Of a DNA stretch of 64,000 nucleotides, positions 23,611 to 34,847 are shown piece by piece. The notes under the pieces were generated by a model. That model was given only the letters and a program-made list of their open reading frames with translations. It had not been told where the DNA came from and made no database searches. The stretch comes from Deinandra increscens subsp. villosa (taxonomy: Eukaryota > Streptophyta > Magnoliopsida > Asterales > Asteraceae): contig JBCNJP010000017.1 of NCBI GenBank assembly GCA_039602395.1, positions 98,184,713-98,248,712 on the forward strand. The letters are read 5' to 3'. Numbering within the stretch: position 1 is the stretch's first letter; each line of letters opens with the position of its first letter. A program made the translations under genes and the position numbers.

Positions 23611-25468
23611 GGGAAAAGTAATACCTCTCCCGAGGGGGGGTCTCCCGAGCTCGGGACCCTCAGGATCTACGGGAACACCATGCCGGTCGTCTCGGGGAGG
23701 GTGCTCGGGATCGATGGACGGGACTGGGGCACCGAGCTGGGCCTGCGTGGGAGAGGGGAAGATTTGACTGTTGAGGGTGGGCCCCACACCCCCCCCCCAC
23801 GGCTATTTTCAGCTTTATAAAAAAAAATCTAAAATTAATTACACCCTTCAATATAAAACCCCATTATATACCAACCTCTTCTCACAAACTTCTCCCACAT
23901 TTCTCCACATTCCTCCCATATTTTTTAAACATTTCTAAGAAAATTTCTTTCTCTTCCGGCGATATTTTCTCCGGTGAAGATGCGGTTTTTTTTCGCAAGG
24001 CTAATGTTCGAGAAAGCTAAAGAAGAAGGCGAAAGTTCGAAACCAATCCGGACACGCAAGACAATCAAAAGAGAGCGCCAAGAAGCTCATGATCGGCTCT
24101 TTAAAAACTATTTTAAGGAAGGAGCTCTATTCGAAGATAAGTTCCATCGTCGTTTTCGTATGAATAAAAGTCTTTCTTTACGTATTGTTAACGATTTGGA
24201 AACAAATTATAAATATTTTCAATTAAGATACGATGCAAGGGGTAGGATGGGGTTAGGTCCTTTGCAAAAATGTATTGCCGCAATTAGACAACTAGCATAT
24301 GGCATTACATCCGATGCATTTGACGAGTATTTTCACATTGGAGAAAAAACCGCACGAGTATGTCTTAGAAAATTTTGCAAATATATTCGTGCTATGTATC
24401 ATGAAAAGTATATGTGTCGACCAACGTGGAGTGATGTTATGCACCTCTACAAGTTTCATGAACAGAAACATGGTTTTCCCGGCATGCTCGGTAGTATTGA
24501 TTGCATGTATTGGGAGTGGACAGTTTGTCCTAACGCATGGCGTGGCCAATTCCACCGTGGTGATCATGCACGACCAACCATAATGCTAGAGGCGGTTGCA
24601 TCACAAGACATGTGGTTTTGGCATGCATATTTTGTAGTCGCCGGTTCAAACAACGACTTAAATGTGCTTCAACAATCAAACTTGTTGAATAATCTAGTTA
24701 ACGGTACGGCACCCGAGTCTTCGTTTGAAGTAAATGGCACCCACTACGAACATGGATATTATCTTGCGGATGGCATATATCCAGATTATTCAGTGTTTGC
24801 AAAGACTCTAACGGCTCCAACAACTGAAAAAAGAAAAAAGTATGCTAAAGCACAAGAAGCGGCGAGAAAGGATGTTGAACGAGCATTCGCATGTTTGAAG
24901 AAGAAATGGAAGATTATCGAAAACCCGGCGAGGGGAAGACACATCGAAAGAATTACAAACATCATATATGCTTGCATGATTTTGCATAATATGATTAGGG
25001 AGGATGAAGGGTTTGCAATTTGCCCATACGAACCCGATGATGTTCGACAATCGAATGAGCTACCACCACAAAATGTTATCGATGAAAATGTTTTGAAGAT
25101 TCGTTGTGAAGATACACATCAGAGTCTACGATCCGATTTGATCGAACACATCGATCGTGTTTGGGAAACCATACCGCCGCAGCCCGAGGAGGATTCCGAT
25201 GAAGAAGACGAAAGCGACCCCGACGAGTTTTAATTTTTTTTTCAAATGTATTTTAATTTGATTTCCAAGAATTGTAATCTTATTTTTATTTATTTAAATG
25301 AAGTTATTATTTAATTTGTAGGAAAAAAAAGAAGAAAAAAAAGAGGTTTGGGATCATGGGGTCATGGGGTAGGTATTACCATAAAAAAGTGTGGGAGTGG
25401 GGAAAGATGAGTTGGCACCTAAAAGTGCTTGGGGTCGCGGGGTCACGGGGTGGGTATTACCATTACCC
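23611..25468 (+). mobile_element. PIF/Harbinger transposon with intact transposase ORF
   Basis: The left end reads GGGAAAAGTAATACC. The right end, reverse complemented, reads GGGTAATGGTAATACC. Both abut TTA (23608-23610 and 25469-25471), the canonical 3 bp duplication of the superfamily. The 1858 bp unit holds a single 419-codon transposase gene. The second gene usual for autonomous elements (Myb-like) is absent, so it may depend on an accessory protein from another locus. A G/C-rich block at 23635-23780 is subterminal. The insertion interrupts a GCTTTTGAATTAGGGTTTG-like site. Confidence 0.85.
23974..25233 (+). CDS. PIF/Harbinger-type DDE transposase (HARBI1-like nuclease)
   Basis: The product is a 419-residue protein with an intact frame; plant family members are about 400-440 residues. 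A basic N-terminus (RTRKTIKRERQE) leads to the helix-turn-helix-like segment LGPLQKCIAAIRQLAYG and ITSDAFDEYFHIGEKTARVC. The catalytic triad is visible: Asp in GMLGSIDCMYWEW (around residue 175), Asp in GSNNDLNVLQ (around 228), and Glu in KDVERAFACLKKKWKI (around 302). The YYLADGIYPDYSVF motif lies between. The C-terminus is acidic (EEDSDEEDESDPDEF). It should excise and reinsert its element at TTA/TAA sites. The start could instead be the second Met (MFEKAKEEGESS, 24004). No stop or frameshift was seen, so it may be active or recently so. Confidence 0.93.
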   Translation: MKMRFFFARLMFEKAKEEGESSKPIRTRKTIKRERQEAHDRLFKNYFKEGALFEDKFHRRFRMNKSLSLRIVNDLETNYKYFQLRYDARGRMGLGPLQKCIAAIRQLAYGITSDAFDEYFHIGEKTARVCLRKFCKYIRAMYHEKYMCRPTWSDVMHLYKFHEQKHGFPGMLGSIDCMYWEWTVCPNAWRGQFHRGDHARPTIMLEAVASQDMWFWHAYFVVAGSNNDLNVLQQSNLLNNLVNGTAPESSFEVNGTHYEHGYYLADGIYPDYSVFAKTLTAPTTEKRKKYAKAQEAARKDVERAFACLKKKWKIIENPARGRHIERITNIIYACMILHNMIREDEGFAICPYEPDDVRQSNELPPQNVIDENVLKIRCEDTHQSLRSDLIEHIDRVWETIPPQPEEDSDEEDESDPDEF

Positions 25469-25471
25469 TTA

Positions 25472-25847
25472 GGGTTTGAGATGGAGAAGTGATTCAGAGA
25501 TGTGGGGATTGAACGAAAGCAGAGAGAGAGACATAGATGTTGCCGTCTGATCTTTGATTAAAACGAACGGTGGATGAGTGATTTTATGTTATCCGCGTGA
25601 TGTACTTTTCTGAGTTTAATTTAAGTGGGCCCAAAAGTGATTAAAAATTCAAAAATCCCCCGCTTTCTAATTTTCGAACTTTAAATTAATGTATTGTATT
25701 GTGCTTTAAAGGTTTGCTTTAAGAGATTCAACATTGTGCTTTAAGTGTTTGTACATTGTGCTTTAAAAACTGTAAAACTCTTAAGATTTTCAACATTAAA
25801 CTTTCTCTCTCCAATATGTTTAATAATATAGTATATATATATATATA
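25472..25847. other. Spacer and TA-rich flank left of copy B
   Basis: No gene. Two or three phrases of GTGCTTTAA type recur at 25700-25770. The stretch ends in a short TA tract (25831-25847) that abuts copy B, consistent with insertion into TA repeats. Confidence 0.5.
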
Positions 25848-26541
25848 GTGAAAAGTTCATTGTAGACCCTCTTAAAAAGTGTTGACCCATAGACCCCTCT
25901 AATCACCGTATGATCATCTAATTTAAGGGTTGAGATTGATTTCCTTAACTTGATGAGATTTTTAAACTAAATTATGCGGAGGGGCTTTAAGGTAATTTAC
26001 CATTTTGGGTTTAGATCACAATTCCCGTATTCTTCATCACGTAGCATCCAAAACGCCGCTGTGATTTTTCGATGATTTCCATCTGCTTCTTCTGAAGTTC
26101 GATCGATCATCGGGGTTTTGTAGTTCCGATCGTCGTCGTTGAAGGGTTTATATGGTGCGATAAGGATTTTGATCGAGTAATGGGTTTTCGATTCCATTTA
26201 TTCGACGGAATTTTTCTTCCATTGTTCTTCTGTACATCTAAGTAAGTATTTAATAGCTTTTTTGATGGAACAGTCCGCTTTTTTAGGGTTTTCGATTGTG
26301 ATATTACGAAGTTGCAATTCGTTTATGTAATTTTTCTTGAATCTGGTAGAATTATGCTTAATTGGTTTATGTGATGGAAGGTTCTTTTAGGGTTTTTTCG
26401 ATACTGACACTCAAATTCCTTAGGGCCATGTCTTTTAGAAGATGATTAGGATCAACAACCTGTAATATGATTAGGATCAATCTGACACCAATTTTTTCTA
26501 AGTTTGATAGCTTAGGTAAACTCTTGTCCATATTTAATTCG

Positions 26542-27066
26542 TTATGATCCTCTTACTTTACCATCTTCTAACACTGATGTAGCAAGGATTTGAACACGGT
26601 CTAATCTATAAGCCAAATCTGTGTTTTCCATCTGCAAATCCTCGTTTGATTTTCTCAACTCTTCAACTTCTGAAACAATCGCGTGTTCCTCCTCCTGCAT
26701 GTTTTGAACTTGCTCCTGGAAATCCAAAGCCTGATTTTTGTTATGTTCGGATTCTGTTTTGATCTTCCTTTTAAGCATTTTGATTTTGGTTCGTGCGGTT
26801 TTAAGGTCCGCGACAACATTCTTGTAATCAGCCACTTGATCCTCTAATCTCCTGTTATCAGCCTGTAAAGACTCGATTTTTAGAGCGAAAAGTTTAGCTT
26901 CCATGTTATCCAATTTAAGTCGGTTTTGAAGCTCCATGACTGCAGTTTCTTGCTCTATTTTTAGACCATAGTATTCGAGCAACTCGATCTCCAAGTTACT
27001 CTCTCTTTCCTTAAGGATTCTAATCGTGTTTCTTAGGCTCTTAATCTCTTGCTCCTGTGTAGCCTA
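26542..27066 (-). pseudogene. CHUP1-like coiled-coil fragment 2, copy B
   Basis: This is the mirror of 17190-17714 with an open 150-codon frame (MEIELLEYYGL start). It differs from copy A at three residues in about 150 (Met/Val, Gln/His, Asn/Asp). All three are replacement changes, which argues against purifying selection, though the number is too small to be decisive. Confidence 0.6.
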
Positions 27067-27827
27067 GGTAAACTCCTGGCCATGTTTAATGGTGCTAGAA
27101 GATGATTAGGATCAATCTGCAATGTGCGTATGGCTATGGTATATTTTTATGTTAATTTTACTTCATCTCTATGATTGATTTAATCAGCTTGAAACTATGT
27201 ATATTTTTGTCCAAGTAGTTTATCTGGGCTATCAAACTATCAAAGATGATTAGGATCAATCTGCAAAGTGAGTTTTTATTTCAACCATATTTACGGTGAG
27301 TTTTAATCTGATCCATATTTTTAGTGAGTTTTAATCTTCACAGGGTTTATTCAGTCCAAAACTGGTTACATAAGGTAGTTTCAGGCTGCACTCGATCAGA
27401 GATGAGGAGTCCAAGGTTTGTAAACTTGTTCTAAACAAAGTTCAACTGATGTACTGGTCACACTTATTTGTTTTATTCTGATGTTGTTCAACTGAATTAC
27501 AGCATTAAGATATGACCATTTTGATTTGGCTCGTGATGTCAACTTTTTGTGGCTTGGTTTTTTAGTTTTCAGCCTTGTTATTATCATAACTCTCTAGATA
27601 TGTTTAGTTTTTTTTTTTGTCGATGCTTAATGGGCTAAACATGATTACAAAGATTTTATGATAAATCAATAATAATACATGTCTCTACTCTCTTGACTTT
27701 AATGATTTATGAGGTTTTATATGATAAAGACACTTGTGATGTTTCACCTGCTTCTTTCAAGCTTTTTGTTTGATATGTGTCTAAACATAACTTGAACATC
27801 TCATTCATAGGTAACTTTTTTGTGTAG

Positions 27828-28141
27828 TTTAAGTTGTGCAAGGTTCCTTCAGTTCAGTTTGGATCAAAGGGCATTCCATACATTAACACCTACGATGGTC
27901 GAACCATTCATTACCTTGACCCACTTATTAAAGCTAACGACACCATCAAGCTTGATCTAAATTCAAACAAGATTGTTGATTTCATCAAATTCGATGTTGG
28001 TAATGTTGTTATGGTAACTGGTGGAAGAAACACAGGCCGGGTTCAAAACCATGGGTTTCTTTACCCAAGGGTAAGGGTATCAAGTTAACCATCATCGAGG
28101 AGGCTCGGAAGAGGCGTGCTGCCCAAGAATCTGTTGCCTAG
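27828..28141 (+). pseudogene. RPS4: 40S ribosomal protein S4 (eS4) gene fragment, copy B
   Basis: Same truncated structure as copy A: it starts at an intron acceptor, carries the CKVPSVQFGSKGIPYINTYD region, then shows an internal deletion and frame change before PKGKGIKLTIIEEARKRRAA. Here the C-terminal part ends AAQESVA with its natural-looking TAG at 28139-28141, whereas copy A has a premature TAA. Copy B is thus closer to the captured ancestor. Confidence 0.85.
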
Positions 28142-28669
28142 ATCGTTATGGTGACAATAAGGATTTTGCTGCCGTCTTCTTGATTTTTAGGCTGGTGGGA
28201 TGTTTTTTTATTTCTTTTTGTTTTGACGTTTATCCTTATGTTATACTCTTGAATGTTGGTTACAAAATGATAAATTTTTTGCTTCCATGTTCCTTATTCT
28301 TGCCATCAATTTTTATTACTTTATGCTGAAACTTGCCAGCTTTATCATGTAAACCTGACATAACTAAATATGAGTATCCAGGCATGCTACATTTTGCAAC
28401 CATTATAGGTTACTTTCCTTGAAAACTAAAGAAAATGACCACACTTTCCTACCTAAATTACCTCCATTGATGAAAAATAGTTTTGTGTTCTCTGGACTTC
28501 TTGTGGCACTGAGTCTTTGTTGATCAAACATTACCTCCATTGATGAAAAAGAGTCAGTGGGTTGGGTGTGTTAAAGGCGAGAAACGGGTGTGGTTTCGAA
28601 CGAGTTCGAAACAAGTTTAATTTAACGAATAGATCTGTTGTTTTATGCTATTCAAGTTGAAAATTTTAA

Positions 28670-29660
28670 AATTTGCGATGAGTTTAAAAAACAGTGAGTT
28701 TTATAATTTGAAGCAGGTTTTAAACTCAATAGCGAGTTTTATAGAACGTTGACTTTTAAAGTTTGCGACGAGTTTAAGAAACATTGAGTTCTAATCTTAA
28801 CAGTGAGTTTTATAGAACGTTGACTTTTAACGTTCGCGGCGAGTTTAAAAAACGATGATTTTCACTTAACGGCGAGTTTTAAAACTCACCAGAGTGCGTT
28901 TTATAATTTGAGTGAGTTTTAAACTCAATAACGAGTTTTATAGAACGTTGAATTTTAAAGTTTGCGGTACTCAAATTTAGATGTAAGTTTGTAGTGAGTT
29001 TTAATACTCAAATAGTTAGTTTTATAATTTTAAGTGAGTGTCATATAACATCGGTTTTTAAAATAGTGAGTTTTATAATTTACAATGAGTTTAAAAAAAC
29101 AGTGAGATTTAAACACAATCATGAGTTTTATAGAACTTCGATTTTCAAAGTTTATAATGAGTTTTAGAAAACAAAGATTTATAAAAGCGAGCTTTAAAAA
29201 CAGTGAGTTTTATAATTTATAATGAGTTTTAATCTGTAGTGAGTTTTAAACACAATAGTGAGTTTTATAATTCAAATTTTAAAAACAGTGAGTTTAAAAA
29301 AACAGCGTCATAAAAACAACAAATTTAGAAACGATGAGTTTTATAATTTACAATGAGTTTTAATCTGTGGTGAGTTCTACTGGTTTTGTAACTGAGTGAG
29401 TTAAAACTCATTGAGTTTTATAACTCATTGAAAACTCAGTTAAAACTCACCAATTTTTATAATCAGTGAGCTTTATACTTAGTGAGTTTTAAAACAGTGA
29501 GTTTTAAACACAATAGTGAGTTTTATAATTCAAATTTAAAAAACGGTGAGCTTAAAAAAAACGGTGTCATAAAAACAATGAATACACCATTTTATAATTT
29601 ACAATGAATTTTAATTTGTGGTGAGTTCTAAAAAATGATGACTTTTATAAAACTCACCTT
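28670..29660. repeat. Word array block 2, copy B
   Basis: Mirror of 12680-13690, here mostly as GTGAGTTTTATAATTTA words. It lies between the RPS4 and LINE fragments. Confidence 0.85.
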
Positions 29661-29905
29661 TTGTCACAAAAAAAAGATAAATACTATGAACATCTTCATA
29701 ATCTCAATTTGTTTATGTTACAAAATAGCACCAACATTAATGTATGCCACGTAAACATCACTTCTTTTGTCACCTACTATTATTGTTGGCAATGCAAATG
29801 TGGAAAGGAAAAAAAGCTTACTTTCTTAAGATCAAGGCTATAAATAGCCATACATAAAGACAACTGAACTACCAAAACAACCGATTAAAAGTTATCCTAG
29901 CTTCA

Positions 29906-30096
29906 AAAGTTTTGCCACAGAACCATCTCGCTCAACTCATGAGTTGTAGATAGGTTACTTTTCCAGGACCATCTCCAAACAGTCCTGTCTACATCAGTGT
30001 GAACACAACGACTACTACACAACTTTTTTTATGCAATATAAGGCAAGGAACCTCTCCGCAAGCGGCACATCCGTGATCCATCTATCATGCCAAAAC
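29906..30096 (-). pseudogene. LINE C-terminal fragment, copy B
   Basis: Mirror of 12240-12440, with the same FWHDRWITDVPLAERF string on the minus strand and the same downstream stop. Confidence 0.6.
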
Positions 30097-30249
30097 TGAG
30101 TATCGCTTGTATACCTCTCAAGACTTTTTATTTCTCCATGAAAAATGGTTGAAGTGACCGCAGTTCAATCTCACAGTCTTGCTTCTCTTTCAAACTAATG
30201 TAAGGGTTAGCTGATTAGAATAATTAGACTGGGTGATTATAAAACCAGT

Positions 30250-30545
30250 TGTTCAGACATCACCGCATCTTTCTGCTTGGAGTCGCTCGATTTCTTTAGA
30301 TAGATCTTCATGCTGTTTCTTTAAATTCTCAGTTTCTTCTTTCACCTTTTCCATCTGCCAATGAGATGATATACGAATGAGATGAGATACAATTGAAATG
30401 AAAAGAGTATTCTAACCGTGTTTCTTAGGCTTTTAATCTCTTGTTCCTGTGTATGCCTTTCTCCGCGTGAATATCCTTCATGAGATTCGATATTTGCTCG
30501 TAGAAATTCTGTGTTGTTTGGTTGATGCAACTCCTCCTGGACCAT
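30250..30545 (-). pseudogene. CHUP1-like coiled-coil fragment 1, copy B
   Basis: Mirror of 11797-12090, with the same two-exon structure. One residue differs in the intronic read-through (Cys versus Phe), again showing about 1% divergence between copies. Confidence 0.5.
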
Positions 30546-31029
30546 AGAAAAACAAAAACTTTCAAGAACAACGGATTTAAGAGGTTATATTAGTGAAGTT
30601 GTCCTAACCTTTTATCATACTTCGACTTTGACTTCCAGACATCCTTATGGAGAAGTCAAACAACCATTCATCATGTTCGAAAATTTTAAAGAAGTTAAAG
30701 TTAAAGTTTGAAAAACTCAGATTATTACGAACCATTTAAAATCTCCAGCCATATGTAAGGTTGCTTCTCTATGAATCTTAGCATGCTAAAAATTTTTATG
30801 TAATAAAAACATATCACCTTGTGGACATAAAAGATATGGTGACCCATTTAAAACACAGATTAATTAATGTTTCTAATGAAATTTACATATTTTTAATGAT
30901 GAAAAGTACGTCTCATTAATTAATTATTATTAATATGAACAGGTTCTGATGTAAAGGTTAATTAGAAGTGGCTCTTTCAACTTGTTTTCTGATGTAAGGG
31001 TTAATTAATTTACCTCTAAAGGTGGTAAA

Positions 31030-32330
31030 TTGATAAACTTAGAATAAAACTCATTGAATTATAACTCATTAGAACTTAAATTTAATTGGATCTATTTCAA
31101 TAAATTTTATTTCTAACTAACAAACTTTTATAATCAGTTAATTATATAACTCTATTTCAGTGAGTTTTAAAATTTAAAACTTAGTGAATTAAACTCATTA
31201 CTAAATCAATAGAGTTATAAAACTCACTGATAATAAAACTCAGTTAGTTATAAATAAAACTCACTGAAATAGATCCAACTAAATCCAAGTTCTAATGAGT
31301 TTAATAAAACTTAGTCCTAATAATTTTAAAACTCAGTAAGTATAAAGCTCACTGCTTATAAAACTCAGTAAGTATAAAGCTCATTGTTTATTAAACTCAC
31401 TAAGTATAAAAAACACTGATTATAAAACTCACTAAGTATAAGGCTCACGGATTATAAAACTCGGTGAGTTTAAAAAAACACTGATTATAAAACTCACTAA
31501 GTATAAAGTTCATTGATTATGAAACTCAGTGAGTTTTAACAGAGTTATAAAACTCACTTAGTTATAAATAAAACTCATTGAGTTACAAAATCAATAGAGC
31601 TCACTTAGTACCAAGTTCTAGTGAGTTTAAAAAAAAACACTGATTATAAAACTCACTAAGTATAAAGCTCACTAGTTATAAAAATCAGTGAGTTTTAACT
31701 GAGTTTTCAGTGAGTTATAAAACTCAGTGAGTTTTAACTAAGTTTTTAGTGAGTTATAAAACTCAATGAGTTTTAACTCACTCAGTTACAAAATCAATAG
31801 AATTTGAAAACTCATTGATAATATAATTTTGCATTTAACCAAATGTTTTTATCAATAGAATAAAACTCATTGAATTATAACTCATTAGAACTTGAATTTA
31901 ATTGGATCTATTTCAATGAATTTTATTTATAACTAACAGAGTTTTATAATCAGTTAGTTTTGTAACTCTATTTCAGTGAGTTTTAAAACTAAAAACTTAG
32001 TGAATTAAACTCATTACTAAATCAATAGAGTTAAAAAACTCACTGATTATAAAACTCAGTTACTTATAAAACTCAGTTAGTTATAAATAAAACTCACTGA
32101 AAGAGATCCATTAAAATCCAAGTTCTAATGAGTTTAATAAAACTTACAAAGTATAAAGCTCACTGATTATAAAACTCATTAAGTATAAAGCTCAGTGATT
32201 ATAAAACTCACCAAGTATAAAATAAAAAACACTGATTATAAAACTCACCAAGTATAAAGCTCACTGATTATAAAACTCGGTGAGTTTAAAAAAACACCGA
32301 TTATAAAACTCAATGAACCTAATTTGTTAC
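31030..32330. repeat. Word array block 1, copy B
   Basis: Mirror of 9885-11160, mostly as TATAAAACTCACTGATTATA words with small length differences from copy A. Confidence 0.85.
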
Positions 32331-33289
32331 TGGTCAAATGAATGAATCAATGAACCCAATCCAATTTGTTTTGACCTCGTACATAAGATTACCTGTTTTA
32401 ACCAAACCCATTTTGACTAGTTACCCTACCCGTCCAACCCAGCATGCATGAAATAAAGAACAAAATGTACCTGAGGCCAGAGACTGTGTGACGTTGTCTC
32501 AACTGGAGTAACTCACTTGCTGCCAATGATGGAAGCCTCTCCTCCTCACTGGCCTTTCATTTTTTAAGAATCTGCGACTGACACCAGGAGAGCAAATGTC
32601 AAGACCATATCATCTATAATGCCAAGACTTTCTAATCCATGATACATCAACATATATGATATTATCAGTCGCTTGAAGTGTGTATGATGTTAGCACAATA
32701 AATGATGAATAAAGAGACTGCTGAAATAAAACTTACCTGAATTCGGTTTCTGTGAGCAAAATCAGAAACAACACGATATATCACTCCTTAATATAAAACT
32801 CAATTAAGTCTTGTTATTCCGATGTTTATAACTCATATTTACACCTTGTTATTCCCCTGGGAGTTTTAAAACACACTCTTAATATAAAACTCAATTAAAT
32901 CTCAAGTGAGTCTTAAATCTCAATTGCAATTAGAATCTCATATATAAAACTCAATCAAATCCCAACTGACTTTTAAATCACACATCAGAACTCAATTAAT
33001 CTCATATATAAAACTCACATCAAAACTCACTTAAACATCAAGTGAGTCTTAAAAATTAAATCTTGAATTATAAGGTGTTATTCACATATCCTAAAGATTT
33101 CAATACCTTGTGTACAATTTAAAACAGAAATAGGTTTGATATTGATTTCTATTTGAGATATTAATGACCAAAGATTTTACAAACATAAACAAGTTGATTT
33201 TGATTTTGAAATTTAATCGATGAACATAGAGTTCGAAGACTATTCGCGGATGAATGACAAATTAGAAATTAAACCATATTACCTCTGGT

Positions 33290-33632
33290 TCATCGACTCA
33301 CTTCAAAAATATCAGGCTCTTCCCCATCCCAAGTATTATCATCATCCTTCCCATCACCTCTAGCCTAGCCGTAGTTCTGACCCAAATAGATCTGGCCTTC
33401 TTTTGAGTAACCAAAACGGAATCACATGAAGAAATACGCATCTCCACAGAATCCTCATCGTCCTCGTCGATTTAGGGTTTATTTTTTTTTGCAGACCCGT
33501 GATTTGATGGAGGTTGAACAAAATTGACTACGGGATTTCAGGATCTGGATTGAGATGTTCTTGCTTAGATAAAATCTTTGCGATTTTTCCTTTAACGCCA
33601 TTAATGCAATCTGTAACATCTCGTCATCTTCT
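33290..33632 (-). pseudogene. SEC5-like N-terminal fragment, copy B
   Basis: Mirror of 8558-8925 on the minus strand, with the same broken frames. The SEC5 assignment carries the same uncertainty. Confidence 0.45.
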
Positions 33633-33848
33633 CTGCGTAGTTCGCATCTTTTGACGGAATTGGGAAGTCGGTTTCTTTGGGCGGAATTGGGAGTCGGTTT
33701 GAGTAAACAGGTAGATTGGAGATGATTTAATGAAATTTCAGCATTGGACGATCGTACCCCTGATCTTTACAAACTCATGATTTATGATCGGACGGTGATT
33801 TAAGGGGTCTACCGGTCTATATATTTTTTGGGGTCTACAATGAACCTA

Positions 33849-33852
<4 letters not shown>

Positions 33853-33894
<42 letters not shown>
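33853..33894. repeat. (TA)n microsatellite between copy B and a mini-MITE
   Basis: About 42 bases of perfect TA repeat. It serves as flank for both copy B and the 116 bp element that starts at 33895. Confidence 0.9.
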
Positions 33895-33898
<4 letters not shown>

Positions 33899-34008
33899 TA
33901 GGATCATGCGAAAATACATATATATTGCGAAAACATGAATTGTAAAACATACATAACTTTTTCATACGTAAATATATATTTTTTAAAAGTGTTTTTGCAT
34001 GATCCTTA

Positions 34009-34010
<2 letters not shown>
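33895..34010. mobile_element. 116 bp MITE nested in TA repeats
   Basis: The left end reads GGGTTAGGATCATGCGAAAA. The right end, reverse complemented, reads GGTAAGGATCATGCAAAAAC. Inverted termini of about 18 bp lie on both sides of a short AT-rich core, with TA tracts outside (33853-33894 and 34011-34041). The terminal GGTTAGG(A/T)TCAT motif matches that of the 8 kb elements. Confidence 0.8.
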
Positions 34011-34044
<34 letters not shown>

Positions 34045-34060
34045 CATCATACTAAATATA

Positions 34061-34830
34061 AGGAGAGGTTCAAATGAGAAGTTTGGTTTGGGTAAGAAGG
34101 ACAAGAAGGAATTTCAGTCATTGGATTTTGATCTAATAAAAAATGAAGAAGGGGTATTTTAGTCTTAGCCATCTTTGTTGACTTTTTACCTACTTCCTCT
34201 GTTTTTTTGAACATTCATAACTCACATATGACATTATTTTTTTTATAAAAAAAAATACACCATAAAACAAGTATATTTTTATCTTTAAAACGCGTATAGT
34301 GTTGCTATATAAAAAAATTTAAAAAATTACTCTTTCGAATTTTGACACAATGTTCAGATCATTGTGTCATTGTGTCAAAATATTCAGATTATTGTGTCAT
34401 TGTGTCAAAAGTATATATAGTGTTGTTATATATAATATTAAATCTCTTTCCGATTTCAACAGCATATAACATAATGATCTGAACATTTTGACATAATATG
34501 ACACAATGATCTGAACATTTTTGACACAGATTAAATTTTGTTTTTAATTTTATATATAACAGCATTGTACGCGTTTTAAAGATAAAAAACGCTCGTTTTT
34601 ATGGTGTAATTTTTTTAAAAAAATTATGTTGTATCTAAGAGTTATGAAGATTTAAAAAACGGGGGGAATTTGATAAAAAGTCAAAAATGTTCTTCCATCT
34701 ATTGTTCTCTTTAGGTTTTCTCACTAATTCTACACAGGGAATTTTTGAGCCATCGATCTTCATTTAATTGAAGACCTAATGACTATGATTCTTTCTTATT
34801 CAAACTAAACTTCTCACAATAAACTCACCC
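34061..34830 (+). mobile_element. 770 bp TA-targeted MITE, copy 1
   Basis: The left end reads AGGAGAGGTTCAAATGAGAA and the right end, reverse complemented, GGGTGAGTTTATTGTGAGAA. Both continue into GTTTRGTTT...AAGAAGGAAT...CAGTCATT-type sequence, giving extended imperfect inverted repeats of about 70 bp. The core carries repeated TGTGTCATTGTGTCAAAAT and complementary phrases at 34340-34530. A second, inverted copy is at 53432-54554. No coding region. Confidence 0.8.
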
Positions 34831-34847
34831 ATTAAATATATCATATT

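Larger units (their letters stand above)
25848..33852 (-). mobile_element. 8 kb TIR element with captured gene fragments, copy B (uninterrupted)
   Basis: Both ends are present. The left end starts GTGAAAAGTTCATTGTAGAC, then TAGACCCCT and AATCACCGT. The right end, reverse complemented, starts GGTTAGGTTCATTGTAGACC followed by the same blocks. The imperfect terminal inverted repeat is about 60 bp and each end abuts a TA tract. Content and order mirror copy A without the MULE. No transposase or helicase domain was found, so the element is non-autonomous. Together with copy A it forms a giant inverted repeat with about 8 kb arms and a 7.5 kb spacer. The flanks of the two outer ends differ, so these are separate insertions rather than one locus assembled twice. 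Confidence 0.8.

Noticed and set aside
24292..25050. Additional genes on the minus strand of the transposase
   Set aside because: They are frames opposite a clearly conserved DDE transposase and show no domain of their own.
8337..33852. The inverted repeat as one locus assembled twice (haplotype duplication joined at the gap)
   Set aside because: The sequences beyond the two outer ends differ (a Harbinger-type element versus a mini-MITE), and copy A alone has the MULE. Two separate insertions fit better, though long reads should confirm.
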